Assembly (NCBI GenBank): GCA_050180485.1
Contig: JBFXED010000006.1
Coordinates: forward strand, 59,671-123,670
Reading direction: 5' to 3'
DNA length: 64,000 nt
From: CADEGL01 sp050180485
GTDB lineage: Bacteria; Pseudomonadota; Alphaproteobacteria; CADEGL01
Shown here: one piece after another, positions 1 through 9,559 of the stretch
How the letters are laid out: every line of letters begins with the position of its first letter
Position numbering within the stretch: the first letter of the stretch is position 1
The notes under the pieces: model-generated
Seen by the model: only the letters and a program-made list of their open reading frames with translations
The model's database searches: none
What the model was told of the DNA's origin: nothing
Program-made: the position numbers and the translations under genes

Positions 1-1
1 C

Positions 2-439
2 GCCCGCGGCGAGGGCGAGCTGTCGGACGCGGCGTCCGCGCTGGATTGGCTCCAGACCTATAACCCCAACGCGTCGGCTTGCTGGATCGCGGGCTTTTCC
101 TTCGGCGCCTGGATCGGCATGCAGCTTCTGATGCGGCGGCCGGAGATCAACGGCTTCATCTCGGTCGCGCCGCCCGCGAACCTATACGATTTCGGGTTCC
201 TGGCGCCGTGCCCCACCTCGGGCCTGATCGTTAACGGCGACCAGGACCAGGTCGTGCCTCCGGAATCGATCAAGAAGCTGGTGGACCGCCTGTCCAACCA
301 GCGCGGCATCACCATCGACCACCGCCTGCTGAAAAAGGCCGATCATTTCTTCACCGGGCGGATCGACGACTTGGTCGAGCAGGTGGACAACTACCTCGAC
401 AAGGCCATCGGTAAGCCGCTGGCCATCGCGTCTTCGTAA
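2..439 (+). CDS. alpha/beta hydrolase, C-terminal part (5' truncated by window edge)
   Basis: The reading frame is open from the window edge, so the N-terminus is missing. What remains (about 145 residues) has the nucleophile elbow G-F-S-F-G (near 'IAGFSFGAW'), a strand ending in NGDQDQVVPP that supplies the acid Asp region, and a late His in 'KADHFF' that fits the catalytic His. This order Ser-Asp-His is the alpha/beta hydrolase triad, and the short, lid-less form resembles the COG2945-type hydrolases common in alphaproteobacteria. Substrate unknown. It ends 4 bp before the stop of the convergent anmK. Confidence 0.8.
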   Translation, partial: ARGEGELSDAASALDWLQTYNPNASACWIAGFSFGAWIGMQLLMRRPEINGFISVAPPANLYDFGFLAPCPTSGLIVNGDQDQVVPPESIKKLVDRLSNQRGITIDHRLLKKADHFFTGRIDDLVEQVDNYLDKAIGKPLAIASS

Positions 440-443
440 CGCT

Positions 444-1517
444 TCACGCGCGGCGCAACACCCCACCCGTTGTCGGCCGGCCGACCCCGGTCGTTCCCGG
501 AAAGCTGAGCGGCAGGCCGCGCAAGCTGCGCACGGCCAGGTAGGCGAAGGCCTGCGCCTCCAGCCCATCGCCGTTCCAGCGCGCGGCTTCCACCGGCTCG
601 ACCGTGCCCGGCAGGACGCGCGCCAGCGCCTCCATCAGGGTCTTGTTATGCCGCCCGCCGCCCGTGACCAGCCAGCGTCGCGGCGGCGCGGGGAAATGCG
701 CGACGGCGCGCGCGATGGCGTGCGCTGTGAATGCCGTCAGCGTGGCTGCTCCGTCGGGGGCGGACAACTTCGCCACCGGAGCCGTGGAGAAGGCGTCGCG
801 ATCGAGCGACTTGGGCGGGCGCCGGACGAAATAGTCATGGTCGAGCAGCCGCGCCAGTACGTCCGCATCGATCCGTCCCGTCGCGGCCATGGCACCGTCC
901 GCATCGTAAAGACGGCCGTCGTGACGATGGACCCAATCGTCGATCAGCGCGTTGCCAGGCCCGGTGTCGAAGGCGATCAAGCTGGGCTCGGAGGGTGAAC
1001 CGTCGATCCAGGTCACGTTGGCGACGCCGCCGATATTCAGCACGGCCAGCGGGCGCTCCAGTTCGCCGGCCAGCGCGGCGTGATAGACCGGCGCCAAGGG
1101 TGCGCCCTCGCCGCCCGCCGCCACGTCGGCCGAACGGAAATCGTGGACCACGTCGATTCCCGTTTGGCGCGCCAACAGCGCGCCGTCGCCGATCTGCCAG
1201 GTGCGCCGCGCCTCGGGCGCGTGAAGGATGGTATGGCCGTGAAAGCCGATCAGGTCGGCGTTGTCCCGGCCCGCTTCGCGCAGAAGCGCTTTGACCGCCG
1301 CCACGTGAATTCCGGTCAAATCGCGCTCGACGCCGGCGACATCGCCCTTGCCGCCCAGGACGCCGCGCAACCGCGCGCGAAAGGCGGGCTCGTAGGGCTC
1401 GGTGCGAAAGGGACCAAATTCCAGCACGCGGATACCATCCGTTCGGACCAGGGCGGCGTCGACACCGTCGAGCGAGGTGCCGCTCATCAAGCCCAGAGCC
1501 CATAACCCGTCCGCCAT
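444..1517 (-). CDS. anmK: anhydro-N-acetylmuramic acid kinase
   Basis: Converts 1,6-anhydro-MurNAc from recycled peptidoglycan to MurNAc-6-phosphate in the cytoplasm. The 357-residue protein has the family's N-terminal motif GLMSGTSLDGVD (residues 9-20), the central FDTGPGNALIDDWV segment and the late LVTGGGRHN phosphate-binding segment, all typical of AnmK, and the usual length of 350-390. The ATG is used; tyrS is divergent, with about 110 bp between the two starts. No other recycling genes (amgK, murU, nagZ) are seen beside it, so its role rests on family identity. Confidence 0.95.
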   Translation of the reverse strand: MADGLWALGLMSGTSLDGVDAALVRTDGIRVLEFGPFRTEPYEPAFRARLRGVLGGKGDVAGVERDLTGIHVAAVKALLREAGRDNADLIGFHGHTILHAPEARRTWQIGDGALLARQTGIDVVHDFRSADVAAGGEGAPLAPVYHAALAGELERPLAVLNIGGVANVTWIDGSPSEPSLIAFDTGPGNALIDDWVHRHDGRLYDADGAMAATGRIDADVLARLLDHDYFVRRPPKSLDRDAFSTAPVAKLSAPDGAATLTAFTAHAIARAVAHFPAPPRRWLVTGGGRHNKTLMEALARVLPGTVEPVEAARWNGDGLEAQAFAYLAVRSLRGLPLSFPGTTGVGRPTTGGVLRRA

Positions 1518-1625
1518 GCCGTCTTCCTCCGCCGGTGCGTGACCGCGCCCGACGCCTATGTTAAGTCAGGCCAGCGCGCACGAAATCCGCGCCGCCTCTT
1601 CAGCCACCCTAGCATGCCTGCCGCC

Positions 1626-2876
1626 ATGACCGTGTTCCGTTCGAGCTTTATGCGCGAGGTTGAAGCCCGCGGCTTCATCCATCAATGCACCGACGCGGCG
1701 GGCCTGGACGCGGCCATGGCCGAGGGGCGGATCGTCGCCTATATCGGCTTCGACTGCACGGCCACAAGCCTGCATGTCGGCTCGCTGATCCAGATCATGC
1801 TGCTGCGCCGCCTGCAGAAGGCGGGCCACAAGCCGATCGTTCTTTTGGGTGGCGGCACGACCAAGATCGGCGATCCGACGGGCAAGGACGAGGCACGCAA
1901 GCTCCTGACCGACGAGGATATCGCGCGCAACATGGAAGGCATCCGGCGCGTGTTCGACAAGTTCCTCACCTTCGGCGACGGCCCGACCGACGCGGTCATG
2001 GTCAACAACGCCGATTGGCTGGACCGGTTGGGCTATATCGCGTTCCTGCGCGATTTCGGCCGTCATTTCTCGGTCAACCGCATGCTGACACAGGATAGCG
2101 TACGCCTGCGCCTCGAACGCGAGCAGCCGCTGACCTTCCTCGAATTCAACTACATGGTGCTGCAGGCCTATGACTTCGTGGAGCTGGCCCGGCGTCATGC
2201 CTGCGTGCTGCAAATGGGCGGCTCCGACCAGTGGGGCAATATCGTCAGCGGCATCGACCTGGGGCGACGGGTGGACGACCGCCAGCTCTACGGCTTGACC
2301 TCGCCGCTGATCACCACCGCGTCCGGCGCCAAGATGGGCAAGACCGCGCAGGGCGCGGTGTGGCTCAATGACGACCTTCTGCCGGCCTACGACTACTGGC
2401 AGTTCTGGCGCAACACCGAGGACGGCGACGTCGGCCGCTTCCTGCGCCTGTTCACGGACCTTCCGGTCGCGGAGATCGAAAAGCTTGAAGCCTTGAAGGG
2501 CGCGGACGTGAACGAAGCCAAGAAGCGCCTGGCGCATGAAGCCACCGCGCTGGTGCATGGCGAGGCCGCTGCTTTGGCCGCGGCAGAGACCGCCCGCCGC
2601 ACCTTCGAGGAAGGTGGTGCGGGCGATGCGTTGCCAACCATCGAGGTCGCGCGCCAGGAACTCGCCGCCGGCATTCCGGCGTTCGACCTTCTCACCCGAG
2701 CCGGTCTAGCGGCCAGCAAAGGCGAGGCACGGCGGCTGATCCGCAGCGGCGGTGCCCGCTTGAACGATGCGCCCATCACGGACGAGGCGCGCGCCGTGAC
2801 GGGCAGCGATCTGACCAACGGCACGATCAAGCTGTCGGCCGGAAAGAAACGCCACGCGCTGGTGCGGCCGGCCTAG
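1626..2876 (+). CDS. tyrS: tyrosine--tRNA ligase
   Basis: Charges tRNA-Tyr. The class I motifs are visible: the HIGH-like LHVGSL, tyrosine-pocket segments FNYMVLQAYDF and GGSDQWGNIVSGIDL, and KMSKS written as KMGKT. A C-terminal S4 RNA-binding domain follows (about residues 350-410: 'LLTRAGLAASKGEARRLI', 'GGARLND'). The ATG at 1626 (MTVFRSSF) gives 416 residues, the normal TyrS length; an upstream in-frame ATG at 1539 would add 29 residues of unlikely sequence. The stop codon shares bases with the stop of the convergent AsmA-like gene. Confidence 0.96.
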   Translation: MTVFRSSFMREVEARGFIHQCTDAAGLDAAMAEGRIVAYIGFDCTATSLHVGSLIQIMLLRRLQKAGHKPIVLLGGGTTKIGDPTGKDEARKLLTDEDIARNMEGIRRVFDKFLTFGDGPTDAVMVNNADWLDRLGYIAFLRDFGRHFSVNRMLTQDSVRLRLEREQPLTFLEFNYMVLQAYDFVELARRHACVLQMGGSDQWGNIVSGIDLGRRVDDRQLYGLTSPLITTASGAKMGKTAQGAVWLNDDLLPAYDYWQFWRNTEDGDVGRFLRLFTDLPVAEIEKLEALKGADVNEAKKRLAHEATALVHGEAAALAAAETARRTFEEGGAGDALPTIEVARQELAAGIPAFDLLTRAGLAASKGEARRLIRSGGARLNDAPITDEARAVTGSDLTNGTIKLSAGKKRHALVRPA

Positions 2877-5800
2877 CGGACGTCAAGATCCGGAGGCGGC
2901 GTGACCGGCGCATCGCTGACCCCGCCCGGACCATCGAAAATCGCGAAGATGTAGCGCAGAAAACCGGGTGCCAAGACCGACAGCGGGTTGACCCCCACGC
3001 CCGGATCGTTGAGAGGTCCGCGCACCGTATAGGTGGCGGCGAACAGCCCGCCGCCGGGACCGCCGAACAACTGGCCCAGAATGGGTATGTTCGCCAACAG
3101 GCTGTTGATCGTATAGGCGGGCACGATCAGCCCCTTGAGGTCCAGCGTCTCCAGAAGTAGGTCGACCTTGCCCTCGACCGTCAGGCCCAGGTCGGCGCTG
3201 CGCGCCCGCCCGTCTCGCAACTCGATCAATTCATCCTGCATGCTGTAGTCGGCGCGAAGCTTATCGAACTGCAGCCCCTTGCCGGTCATCGACTGCAGGA
3301 TGCCGGTGAGCGACGCGGCCGAGAGGATACGCGCCAGGACGGGGGCATTCTGGACCTGGAAATTCTCCACCAGAATCTCGCCCTTCAAGGGCGCCTCGAC
3401 CGACCCCTCGGCGCCCGTCACCTGAAGCGTGCCGCCGATCGCACTGTCCAGCACGCCCAGCATGCGCAGCGTTTCGCCGGCATCGTCCGAATAGACGGTC
3501 AGATCGCGATACGACTTCTTCTGTCCGTAATTGATGCCAAAATGCTTCAGGTTCGGCCCGACCTTGGCCTCGACCTCGACCGTGCGCCAGCCCTCTGGCT
3601 CGCGCAGCAGAGTCGCCGAGACCGTATCGAACCAGCGTTTTTCTCCAAGCCATATCCGGTCGGCAGTTATCTTGATGTTGAGCGGCACCGGCTTGGGGCG
3701 CTCGGCCTTGGGCTTTCGTTCCGTGGGCGGCGGTGTGTCGTCATCGGCACTGAACATGCCCGAGACGTCTATGGCGGCACCTTTCGCGCGGACGACATAG
3801 CCGCCGTCCTTAACCTCGGCGAAGCCTTGAAGGTCGTTGCGCCCCGCGACCAAGCGCTCGAAATCGACGCGCTGGAACTTGCCGCCCGCCATCCGCAGTT
3901 GACCGCGTGCGGTTAGCCCGCTGCCTGAGGCATCGAACGCCACGTCGCTCAAGCGGTGGTCGGCCCCCATCAAACCGGCAACCACAACCTTGGTCGGCTG
4001 GCCGGGCGCCTTTTTCCATCCGAGATCGTCCAGATCGATCTTCATGGCGGTGAAGTCGATGGTCGCGTTCACGCGCGGGTTGCCCGCCCTCTGGAAGTGC
4101 ACCGTCGCATCGATAGCCAACGGACCGCTGATGTCTGGTCCCAGATCAAGCCCGAATTCCTTCCGCGCCTTATCGTCAAGCGCGCCGGCGAACTCGATAA
4201 TGCTGGTATCGCCCGACGTGGCCGTGAAGTTTTCGCGCCAATGGAACTTGACCGGCACGCCGCCCAACTGGCCAGCGCCCGCCGCATCCATCTCGGTTTC
4301 ACTGACGCGAAGCCGCAAATCCGCGTTGCTGAGCGTCTTCTCCATGATGAGATTCTGCCAGTGGACGTCTTTCAACGTCGCATCGGCGGAGATCTTCAGC
4401 TTGTCGACCGGCAGGTCGTCGATCAGCGGCAGATTGATGACCAGCTTCGTGGACGATTCGCCGCTGACCTGCGCGGGATCGATGTTCATCTTCGATGCGT
4501 ACTTCAGCGGCGGATTGTCGATCAGCTTCAGGGCATCGCCGACGGGTCCGATCACCTTGATGCGGATGTCGCCGTATTGAACTTTCTTATCGAAGCCCGA
4601 CAGCTTGATCACGCCTTCGGGGACGGTCAGCGCCAGCCCATCGACCGCTCCGCCTGTAGTCGTAATGTCCATGCCGCCGAGGTTGAACGTCGCGGTCGCC
4701 GCGATGCCGCGCACGATCGGCATCTCCGGCATATAGCGGACGCTCAGCCCATCGGCCTTGATCGTACCGTTGACCGAACCGACGGAGGTTCCCTTGCCGT
4801 CGGCCGGGTTGAGCTGCCCGGACGCGGCCAATTGGACCTCTTGGCCAACGCCTTCGGTCATGTTGGCCAACATCCATTTGCGGCCGCCTTCGGCCACGCG
4901 CGGCGGCCAATAATGCTTCAGCTTACCGAAGGCTACGTCGCGTATGCTCGCCTTGAGGTCGAAGGCGCCGACGCCCAAGGGGTCGTTCACGATGGCGGAC
5001 GCCGACACGGTCGGCCCGTCCAATTGGACGTTCAGGTCGGCAATGGTGAGCCGTGTGAGGCCGTCGGATGCGCTGCCGCGCGCGCCCAGGCTCTTAATCG
5101 CGATGCCGCCGCCTTCCATGCCGGCCATGGCGATCTTGCCTTGGCCGCCGTTAATCTCGAATGCGGCATCGTGGACGGTCCATTCGCGGTCGAGGCTGAA
5201 ATTGACATGACCACGCAGCGGCACGGCGACGTCGCGCAGAGCGGCCAGCTCCGGCACGGCCGTGCCCAGCGCGACGAAATCGACATCGTTGAACTTGAGG
5301 ACGACTGGCAGCATGCCAGCGGCCTGATCCTCGGTACCCTCGAGGGTGAATCGGGCCGTTTTGCCTTCGGCCACCAGGGCCAAGATGAGACTGAAATCGA
5401 GGCCCGACGAACGCGTCCGGGTGACGGCCGCCTCCGTAATCTCGGCATTCCACGACTTGTTGCTACCGGCGTCCTGAACGGTGACGATCGCTTCGCTGAT
5501 CTGGATGCGGCGCAGATAACCGAAGCGCTTGTCGGGATCAGGCGGCCCTAGAATACCGGACATGAGATTGGGCAGTTGACCGCCGGCCGCGCCTTGTCCT
5601 TCGCCGATGCCGAAGATCAGGTTGCCGTCGGCGTCGCGCTGGACCGCGACCTTGGCGCCCTGCAGGTCGAGGGCGGTGGGCTCGATGCGGCCCGACGCAA
5701 GGGCGCGCAAGCTGAAGCGCACGGCAAGTTCGGGCGCCGAGGCCAGAACGGCACCATCCGCACCGCGCACATGCACGTCGCGCACCTCGACCTCGACCGC

Positions 5801-6010
5801 GCGCCGCCAGCCTTGCCAAGCCAGAACCGTGTTGTGGAATTCGATGCGGACCGAATCGCTGGACAGCGCCTGGGTGACGTAAGGCGTCAGGAAATCGAGC
5901 GGGATGGGCCCGGAGGTGAGCCGCCAGGCGGCAAAGCCTGCCGTCAGCAGAAAGACGCCGACCATCGCGGCGATGATTTCGATAACGATGCGCGTGGTGC
6001 GGCGGATCAC
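2873..6010 (-). CDS. AsmA/YhdP-like envelope protein (DUF3971/AsmA_2 type)
   Basis: Large protein of about 1,045 residues with one N-terminal membrane segment (about residues 5-30, 'IIAAMVGVFLLTAGFAAW') and a long beta-rich periplasmic body. The C-terminus, with repeated 'GLIVPAYTINSLLANIPI' and 'ATYTVRGPLNDPGV' segments, is characteristic of the YhdP branch of AsmA-like proteins, which bridge inner and outer membrane and take part in phospholipid transport. The frame stays open upstream to 6481, but that part is antisense to glnE; the GTG at 6010, just before the membrane segment, is the more sensible start. Divergent from glnE, 120 bp between starts. Family known, exact function inferred. 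Confidence 0.85.
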   Translation of the reverse strand: MIRRTTRIVIEIIAAMVGVFLLTAGFAAWRLTSGPIPLDFLTPYVTQALSSDSVRIEFHNTVLAWQGWRRAVEVEVRDVHVRGADGAVLASAPELAVRFSLRALASGRIEPTALDLQGAKVAVQRDADGNLIFGIGEGQGAAGGQLPNLMSGILGPPDPDKRFGYLRRIQISEAIVTVQDAGSNKSWNAEITEAAVTRTRSSGLDFSLILALVAEGKTARFTLEGTEDQAAGMLPVVLKFNDVDFVALGTAVPELAALRDVAVPLRGHVNFSLDREWTVHDAAFEINGGQGKIAMAGMEGGGIAIKSLGARGSASDGLTRLTIADLNVQLDGPTVSASAIVNDPLGVGAFDLKASIRDVAFGKLKHYWPPRVAEGGRKWMLANMTEGVGQEVQLAASGQLNPADGKGTSVGSVNGTIKADGLSVRYMPEMPIVRGIAATATFNLGGMDITTTGGAVDGLALTVPEGVIKLSGFDKKVQYGDIRIKVIGPVGDALKLIDNPPLKYASKMNIDPAQVSGESSTKLVINLPLIDDLPVDKLKISADATLKDVHWQNLIMEKTLSNADLRLRVSETEMDAAGAGQLGGVPVKFHWRENFTATSGDTSIIEFAGALDDKARKEFGLDLGPDISGPLAIDATVHFQRAGNPRVNATIDFTAMKIDLDDLGWKKAPGQPTKVVVAGLMGADHRLSDVAFDASGSGLTARGQLRMAGGKFQRVDFERLVAGRNDLQGFAEVKDGGYVVRAKGAAIDVSGMFSADDDTPPPTERKPKAERPKPVPLNIKITADRIWLGEKRWFDTVSATLLREPEGWRTVEVEAKVGPNLKHFGINYGQKKSYRDLTVYSDDAGETLRMLGVLDSAIGGTLQVTGAEGSVEAPLKGEILVENFQVQNAPVLARILSAASLTGILQSMTGKGLQFDKLRADYSMQDELIELRDGRARSADLGLTVEGKVDLLLETLDLKGLIVPAYTINSLLANIPILGQLFGGPGGGLFAATYTVRGPLNDPGVGVNPLSVLAPGFLRYIFAIFDGPGGVSDAPVTPPPDLDVR

Positions 6011-6130
6011 GCTCCGCGCCCGGTCCGTGACGCGCGGCTGTCGTCCCGCGCGCCCAGGACCGGCGGCAGGGCGGCCCCTTGATCCCCCAGGGGCCTTCGA
6101 CCAATGTGCAAGAAACCGTCTCGAGCGAGC

Positions 6131-9073
6131 ATGTTCGATCGACTTATAGCCGACCCCGCACGCCTTCCGAAAGCCGGAGATGCGGAGCGCGCCGCGGTCG
6201 GGTTGGAGCGGTGGCGCGAGGTGGGCGCGGGTGATCCCGAGACGCGCCGCTTCGCCGAGGCGGTCGCCAACGACACGACCGGGCGCGCGTGGCTGGACGG
6301 CATCTTCGGCAACAGCCCGTATCTCAGCCAAAGCCTGCTGCGTGAAATCGCTTTCGTGCGCGGACTTTTGAGCGATGGACCCGACCGCGCGGCCACGAAT
6401 CTTCTGGCCGGTTTGCAGGCTGGTCCCGCCGCCGGTTCGGACGCCGACGCTATGCAGGTCTTGCGGACCGCGAAGCGGCAACTCGCGCTCCTGGTCGCGC
6501 TGGCCGACATCGGTGGGGTATGGGGTCTCGAAAAGGTCACAGGCGCCCTATCGGCCTTCGCCGAAGCGGCCTTGCAGTTCACCTGCCGCCGCCTTCTGGC
6601 ATCCGTTCCGGACGGCGATCCGGTCCGCCGCTCGAAGCTTATCGTCCTGGGCATGGGCAAATTGGGAGCGCGCGAACTCAACTACTCAAGCGACATCGAT
6701 CTGATTGTCCTTTACGACGGCGACGCGGTTCCGCCCGATGAGCGGCCGGGCCTGCAACGCCAGTTCGTCCGCCTGACGCACAACCTTGTCCGTTACATGG
6801 CCGAGCGAACGGCCGACGGCTACGTCTTCCGCACCGACCTGCGCCTACGGCCCGATCCCGGCTCCACCCCGCCCGCGCTCACGATCGCGGCGGCGGAGAT
6901 GTACTACGAAAGCCTGGGCCAGAACTGGGAACGCGCGGCCTTCATCAAAGCGCGCGCCGTCGCGGGCGACCTGGATACGGGCGCTCGCTTCTTGTCCCAA
7001 CTGAAGCCGTTCATCTGGCGCCGCCATCTGGACTTCGCCGCCATCCAGGACATTCACTCCATCAAACGGCAAATCAACGCCCATCACGGCGGGGGCGACA
7101 TCGCGGTGGCGGGGCACGACGTCAAGCTGGGGCGCGGAGGCATCCGTGAAATCGAGCTGTTCGCCCAAACCCAGCAACTGATCTGGGGCGGGCGCGAGCC
7201 GCGCCTGCGCACGGCCGGCACCTGCGACACGCTGCGCGCCCTGGCCGAACTGGGCCGCGTCGAAGCCTCGGAGACCGAGCGGCTGATCGACGCCTATCGG
7301 TTTTTGCGCGAGACCGAACACCGGCTCCAGATGGTGGCCGACGAGCAGACCCAGACCCTGCCGGGGGACACCAAAGGGCTGGAACGCTTCGCGCGCTTCA
7401 TGGGCTTCGACGACGCCGATTCGTTTTCCGCCGCCTTGTTGGGAAAACTAAGTGCGGTCGAGGCGATCTACGCCGAGCTGTTCGAGGAGGCACCCGCGCT
7501 CAGCGGGCCGGGCAATCTCGTTTTCACCGGCACCGACCACGATCCCGAAACGCTCAAGACAATCGCGGCCTACGGGTTCGAGGACGCGGCCACCGTGTCG
7601 TCCCTGATTCGCGGCTGGCACCACGGCCGCTACCGCGCCATGCGGAGCACGCGCGCGCGCGAGCTGCTGACGGAGCTGACGCCGGCCCTTCTGGATGCGC
7701 TGGCGAAGACATCGAATCCGACCGCGGCCTTCGTGAAGTTCGACGAGTTCCTGAGCCGCCTGCCCGCGGGCGTGCAGCTCTTTTCGCTGTTCTATTCCAA
7801 CCCCGACCTGTTGGGCCTGGTCGCCGAGATCATGGGCGAGGCGCCGCGCCTGGCCGACCATTTGAGCCGCCGGCCCTCGAGCCTGGAGGCGGTCCTGCAG
7901 AAGGACTTCTTCAACGCCCCGCCGCCGGCGCCCATGCTAGGCAGCGACCTGACGCGCGTGCTGATTCAGGCGCGCGATTATCAGGACCAGCTCGACCTGA
8001 TCCGACGCTGGACCAATGATCGGAAGTTCCAGGTCGGCGTCCAGATGCTGCGCAACAAGATCGATGCGGCGCGCGCGGGCGAGGCGCTGGCCGACATCGC
8101 CGACACGGCGCTGTCGGCGCTTCTGCCCGCCGTCGAGAACGATTTCGCCCGCCGTCACGGACGGATCGCGGGCAACGGGATGGCCGTCGTCGCGCTCGGC
8201 AAGACGGGTGGACGCGAGATGACCATGAAGTCCGACCTGGACCTTCTGTTCATCTATGACGCCTCCGACGAGGCCATGTCGGATGGGGCGCGGCCGATCG
8301 CGCCGAGCCATTACTACACACGGCTGAGTCTGGCCTTTCTCAACGCCGTTACCGCGCTCACCGAGGAAGGCTCTTTGTACGAAGTCGACATGCGCCTGCG
8401 CCCCTCGGGGCAATCGGGGCCCATCGCCTCTAGCCTGGCCAGTTTCGAGAAGTACCATCGCGAAGCATCCTGGACGTGGGAGCATATGGCGTTAACCCGC
8501 GCGCGCGTGATTTGCGGGCCGGGGGAGCTTCCGGCCCGGATCGACCGCGCGATCCGAGACATACTCGCCCGCCCTCAGGATTCGGCGAAGCTGGCCGCCG
8601 ACGTGGCCGACATGCGCGCACGCATCGCGCGCGAGCGGCGCGACCAGGGCGAATGGGACATCAAGTATCTGCGCGGCGGCTTGGTCGACATCGAGTTCAT
8701 CGTCCAATATCTGCTTCTGCGCCATGCAGCCGACCATCCGGACATACTGGCCGCGAACACGAGCCGCGCCCTCGACAACCTCAAGGCGGCCGGAGTGCTG
8801 CACGGCGAAGCCGCCGAGGCTTTGTCCGACGCGCTGACTCTGTGGCGCCAGCTGCACAGCCTGCTGCGCTTGACCGTCGAGGGGCGGCTGGACGAGCGTA
8901 GAGCGCCGCCGGGGCTGAAAAACCTGCTCGCAGCTGCGGCTGGGGCGCGCGATTTTAACGACCTAAAGGCGCATATGCGGCGGGCGGCGGAACGGGCCCG
9001 AACCTGCTTCCGCGAGATCATCGAAGAACCCGCCGCGCGCGCAGCCGCGGGCGGCAACAAGGGAGGGGAATGA
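6131..9073 (+). CDS. glnE: bifunctional glutamine synthetase adenylyltransferase/adenylyl-removing enzyme
   Basis: Adenylylates and deadenylylates GlnA in nitrogen control. The protein has two nucleotidyltransferase domains in tandem: the first around LGMGKLGARELNYSSDIDL (about residues 174-192) and the second around ALGKTGGREMTMKSDLDLLF in the middle, each with the Asp-x-Asp metal site, plus helical PII-binding regions. About 980 residues from the ATG at 6131 (MFDRLIADP); another in-frame ATG at 6104 would add nine residues. It is followed directly by the peroxiredoxin gene, which probably shares the transcript. No glnA or glnB is in the window. Confidence 0.96.
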   Translation: MFDRLIADPARLPKAGDAERAAVGLERWREVGAGDPETRRFAEAVANDTTGRAWLDGIFGNSPYLSQSLLREIAFVRGLLSDGPDRAATNLLAGLQAGPAAGSDADAMQVLRTAKRQLALLVALADIGGVWGLEKVTGALSAFAEAALQFTCRRLLASVPDGDPVRRSKLIVLGMGKLGARELNYSSDIDLIVLYDGDAVPPDERPGLQRQFVRLTHNLVRYMAERTADGYVFRTDLRLRPDPGSTPPALTIAAAEMYYESLGQNWERAAFIKARAVAGDLDTGARFLSQLKPFIWRRHLDFAAIQDIHSIKRQINAHHGGGDIAVAGHDVKLGRGGIREIELFAQTQQLIWGGREPRLRTAGTCDTLRALAELGRVEASETERLIDAYRFLRETEHRLQMVADEQTQTLPGDTKGLERFARFMGFDDADSFSAALLGKLSAVEAIYAELFEEAPALSGPGNLVFTGTDHDPETLKTIAAYGFEDAATVSSLIRGWHHGRYRAMRSTRARELLTELTPALLDALAKTSNPTAAFVKFDEFLSRLPAGVQLFSLFYSNPDLLGLVAEIMGEAPRLADHLSRRPSSLEAVLQKDFFNAPPPAPMLGSDLTRVLIQARDYQDQLDLIRRWTNDRKFQVGVQMLRNKIDAARAGEALADIADTALSALLPAVENDFARRHGRIAGNGMAVVALGKTGGREMTMKSDLDLLFIYDASDEAMSDGARPIAPSHYYTRLSLAFLNAVTALTEEGSLYEVDMRLRPSGQSGPIASSLASFEKYHREASWTWEHMALTRARVICGPGELPARIDRAIRDILARPQDSAKLAADVADMRARIARERRDQGEWDIKYLRGGLVDIEFIVQYLLLRHAADHPDILAANTSRALDNLKAAGVLHGEAAEALSDALTLWRQLHSLLRLTVEGRLDERRAPPGLKNLLAAAAGARDFNDLKAHMRRAAERARTCFREIIEEPAARAAAGGNKGGE
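9062..9069 (+). promoter_or_regulatory. Shine-Dalgarno that decides the peroxiredoxin start
   Basis: GGAGGGGA lies at the very end of glnE. It is only one base from the ATG at 9070, which overlaps the glnE stop, but six bases from the ATG at 9076, a good spacing. This favours 9076 as the start of the peroxiredoxin. Confidence 0.6.
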
Positions 9074-9075
9074 CC

Positions 9076-9540
9076 ATGGCACTGAAAGTGGGCGACAAGG
9101 CGCCGGCCTTCACGATGGCGAGCGACGCCGGCGGCACGGTCAAACTGTCGGATTTCAAGGGCAAGACGCTCGTCCTCTATTTCTATCCCAAGGACGACAC
9201 GCCGGGCTGCACCAAGGAGGCCTGCGGCTTCCGCGACTCCTATGCCTCGCTCAAGAAGCAGGGCGCGACCGTCTTGGGCGTGTCCAAGGACAGCGCCGCC
9301 AGCCACGACAAGTTCAAGGCCAAGTACAAGCTGCCCTTCGCGCTGGGCTCCGACACCGAGATCGAGACCGCCAAGGCCTATGGCGTGTGGGTGAAGAAAA
9401 AGAACTACGGCCGCGAATACATGGGGATGGAGCGGTCCACCTTCCTGATCGACGGCAAGGGCGTCATCCGGGGCATCTGGCGCGGCGTGAAGGTCAACGG
9501 CCATGTCGAGGCCGTGATCGAGGCGATCAAGGCGCTCTGA
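9076..9540 (+). CDS. bcp: thioredoxin-dependent thiol peroxidase, PrxQ/Bcp type
   Basis: Reduces hydroperoxides in the cytoplasm with thioredoxin as donor. The 154-residue protein carries the PrxQ motif DDTPGCTKEACGFRD, with peroxidatic Cys45 and resolving Cys50 four residues apart as in atypical 2-Cys BCP enzymes; the active-site Thr42 and Pro43 and the downstream 'ERSTFLID' Arg segment are present. It starts two bases after the glnE stop, so it is probably co-transcribed with glnE and may depend on translational coupling. Confidence 0.95.
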   Translation: MALKVGDKAPAFTMASDAGGTVKLSDFKGKTLVLYFYPKDDTPGCTKEACGFRDSYASLKKQGATVLGVSKDSAASHDKFKAKYKLPFALGSDTEIETAKAYGVWVKKKNYGREYMGMERSTFLIDGKGVIRGIWRGVKVNGHVEAVIEAIKAL

Positions 9541-9559
9541 CCGAGAAAGCCACCGCCGG

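Noticed and set aside
6011..6481. N-terminal extension of the AsmA-like protein up to 6481.
   Set aside because: The extension is antisense to the beginning of glnE and has no protein-like sequence; the membrane segment starts right after the GTG at 6010.
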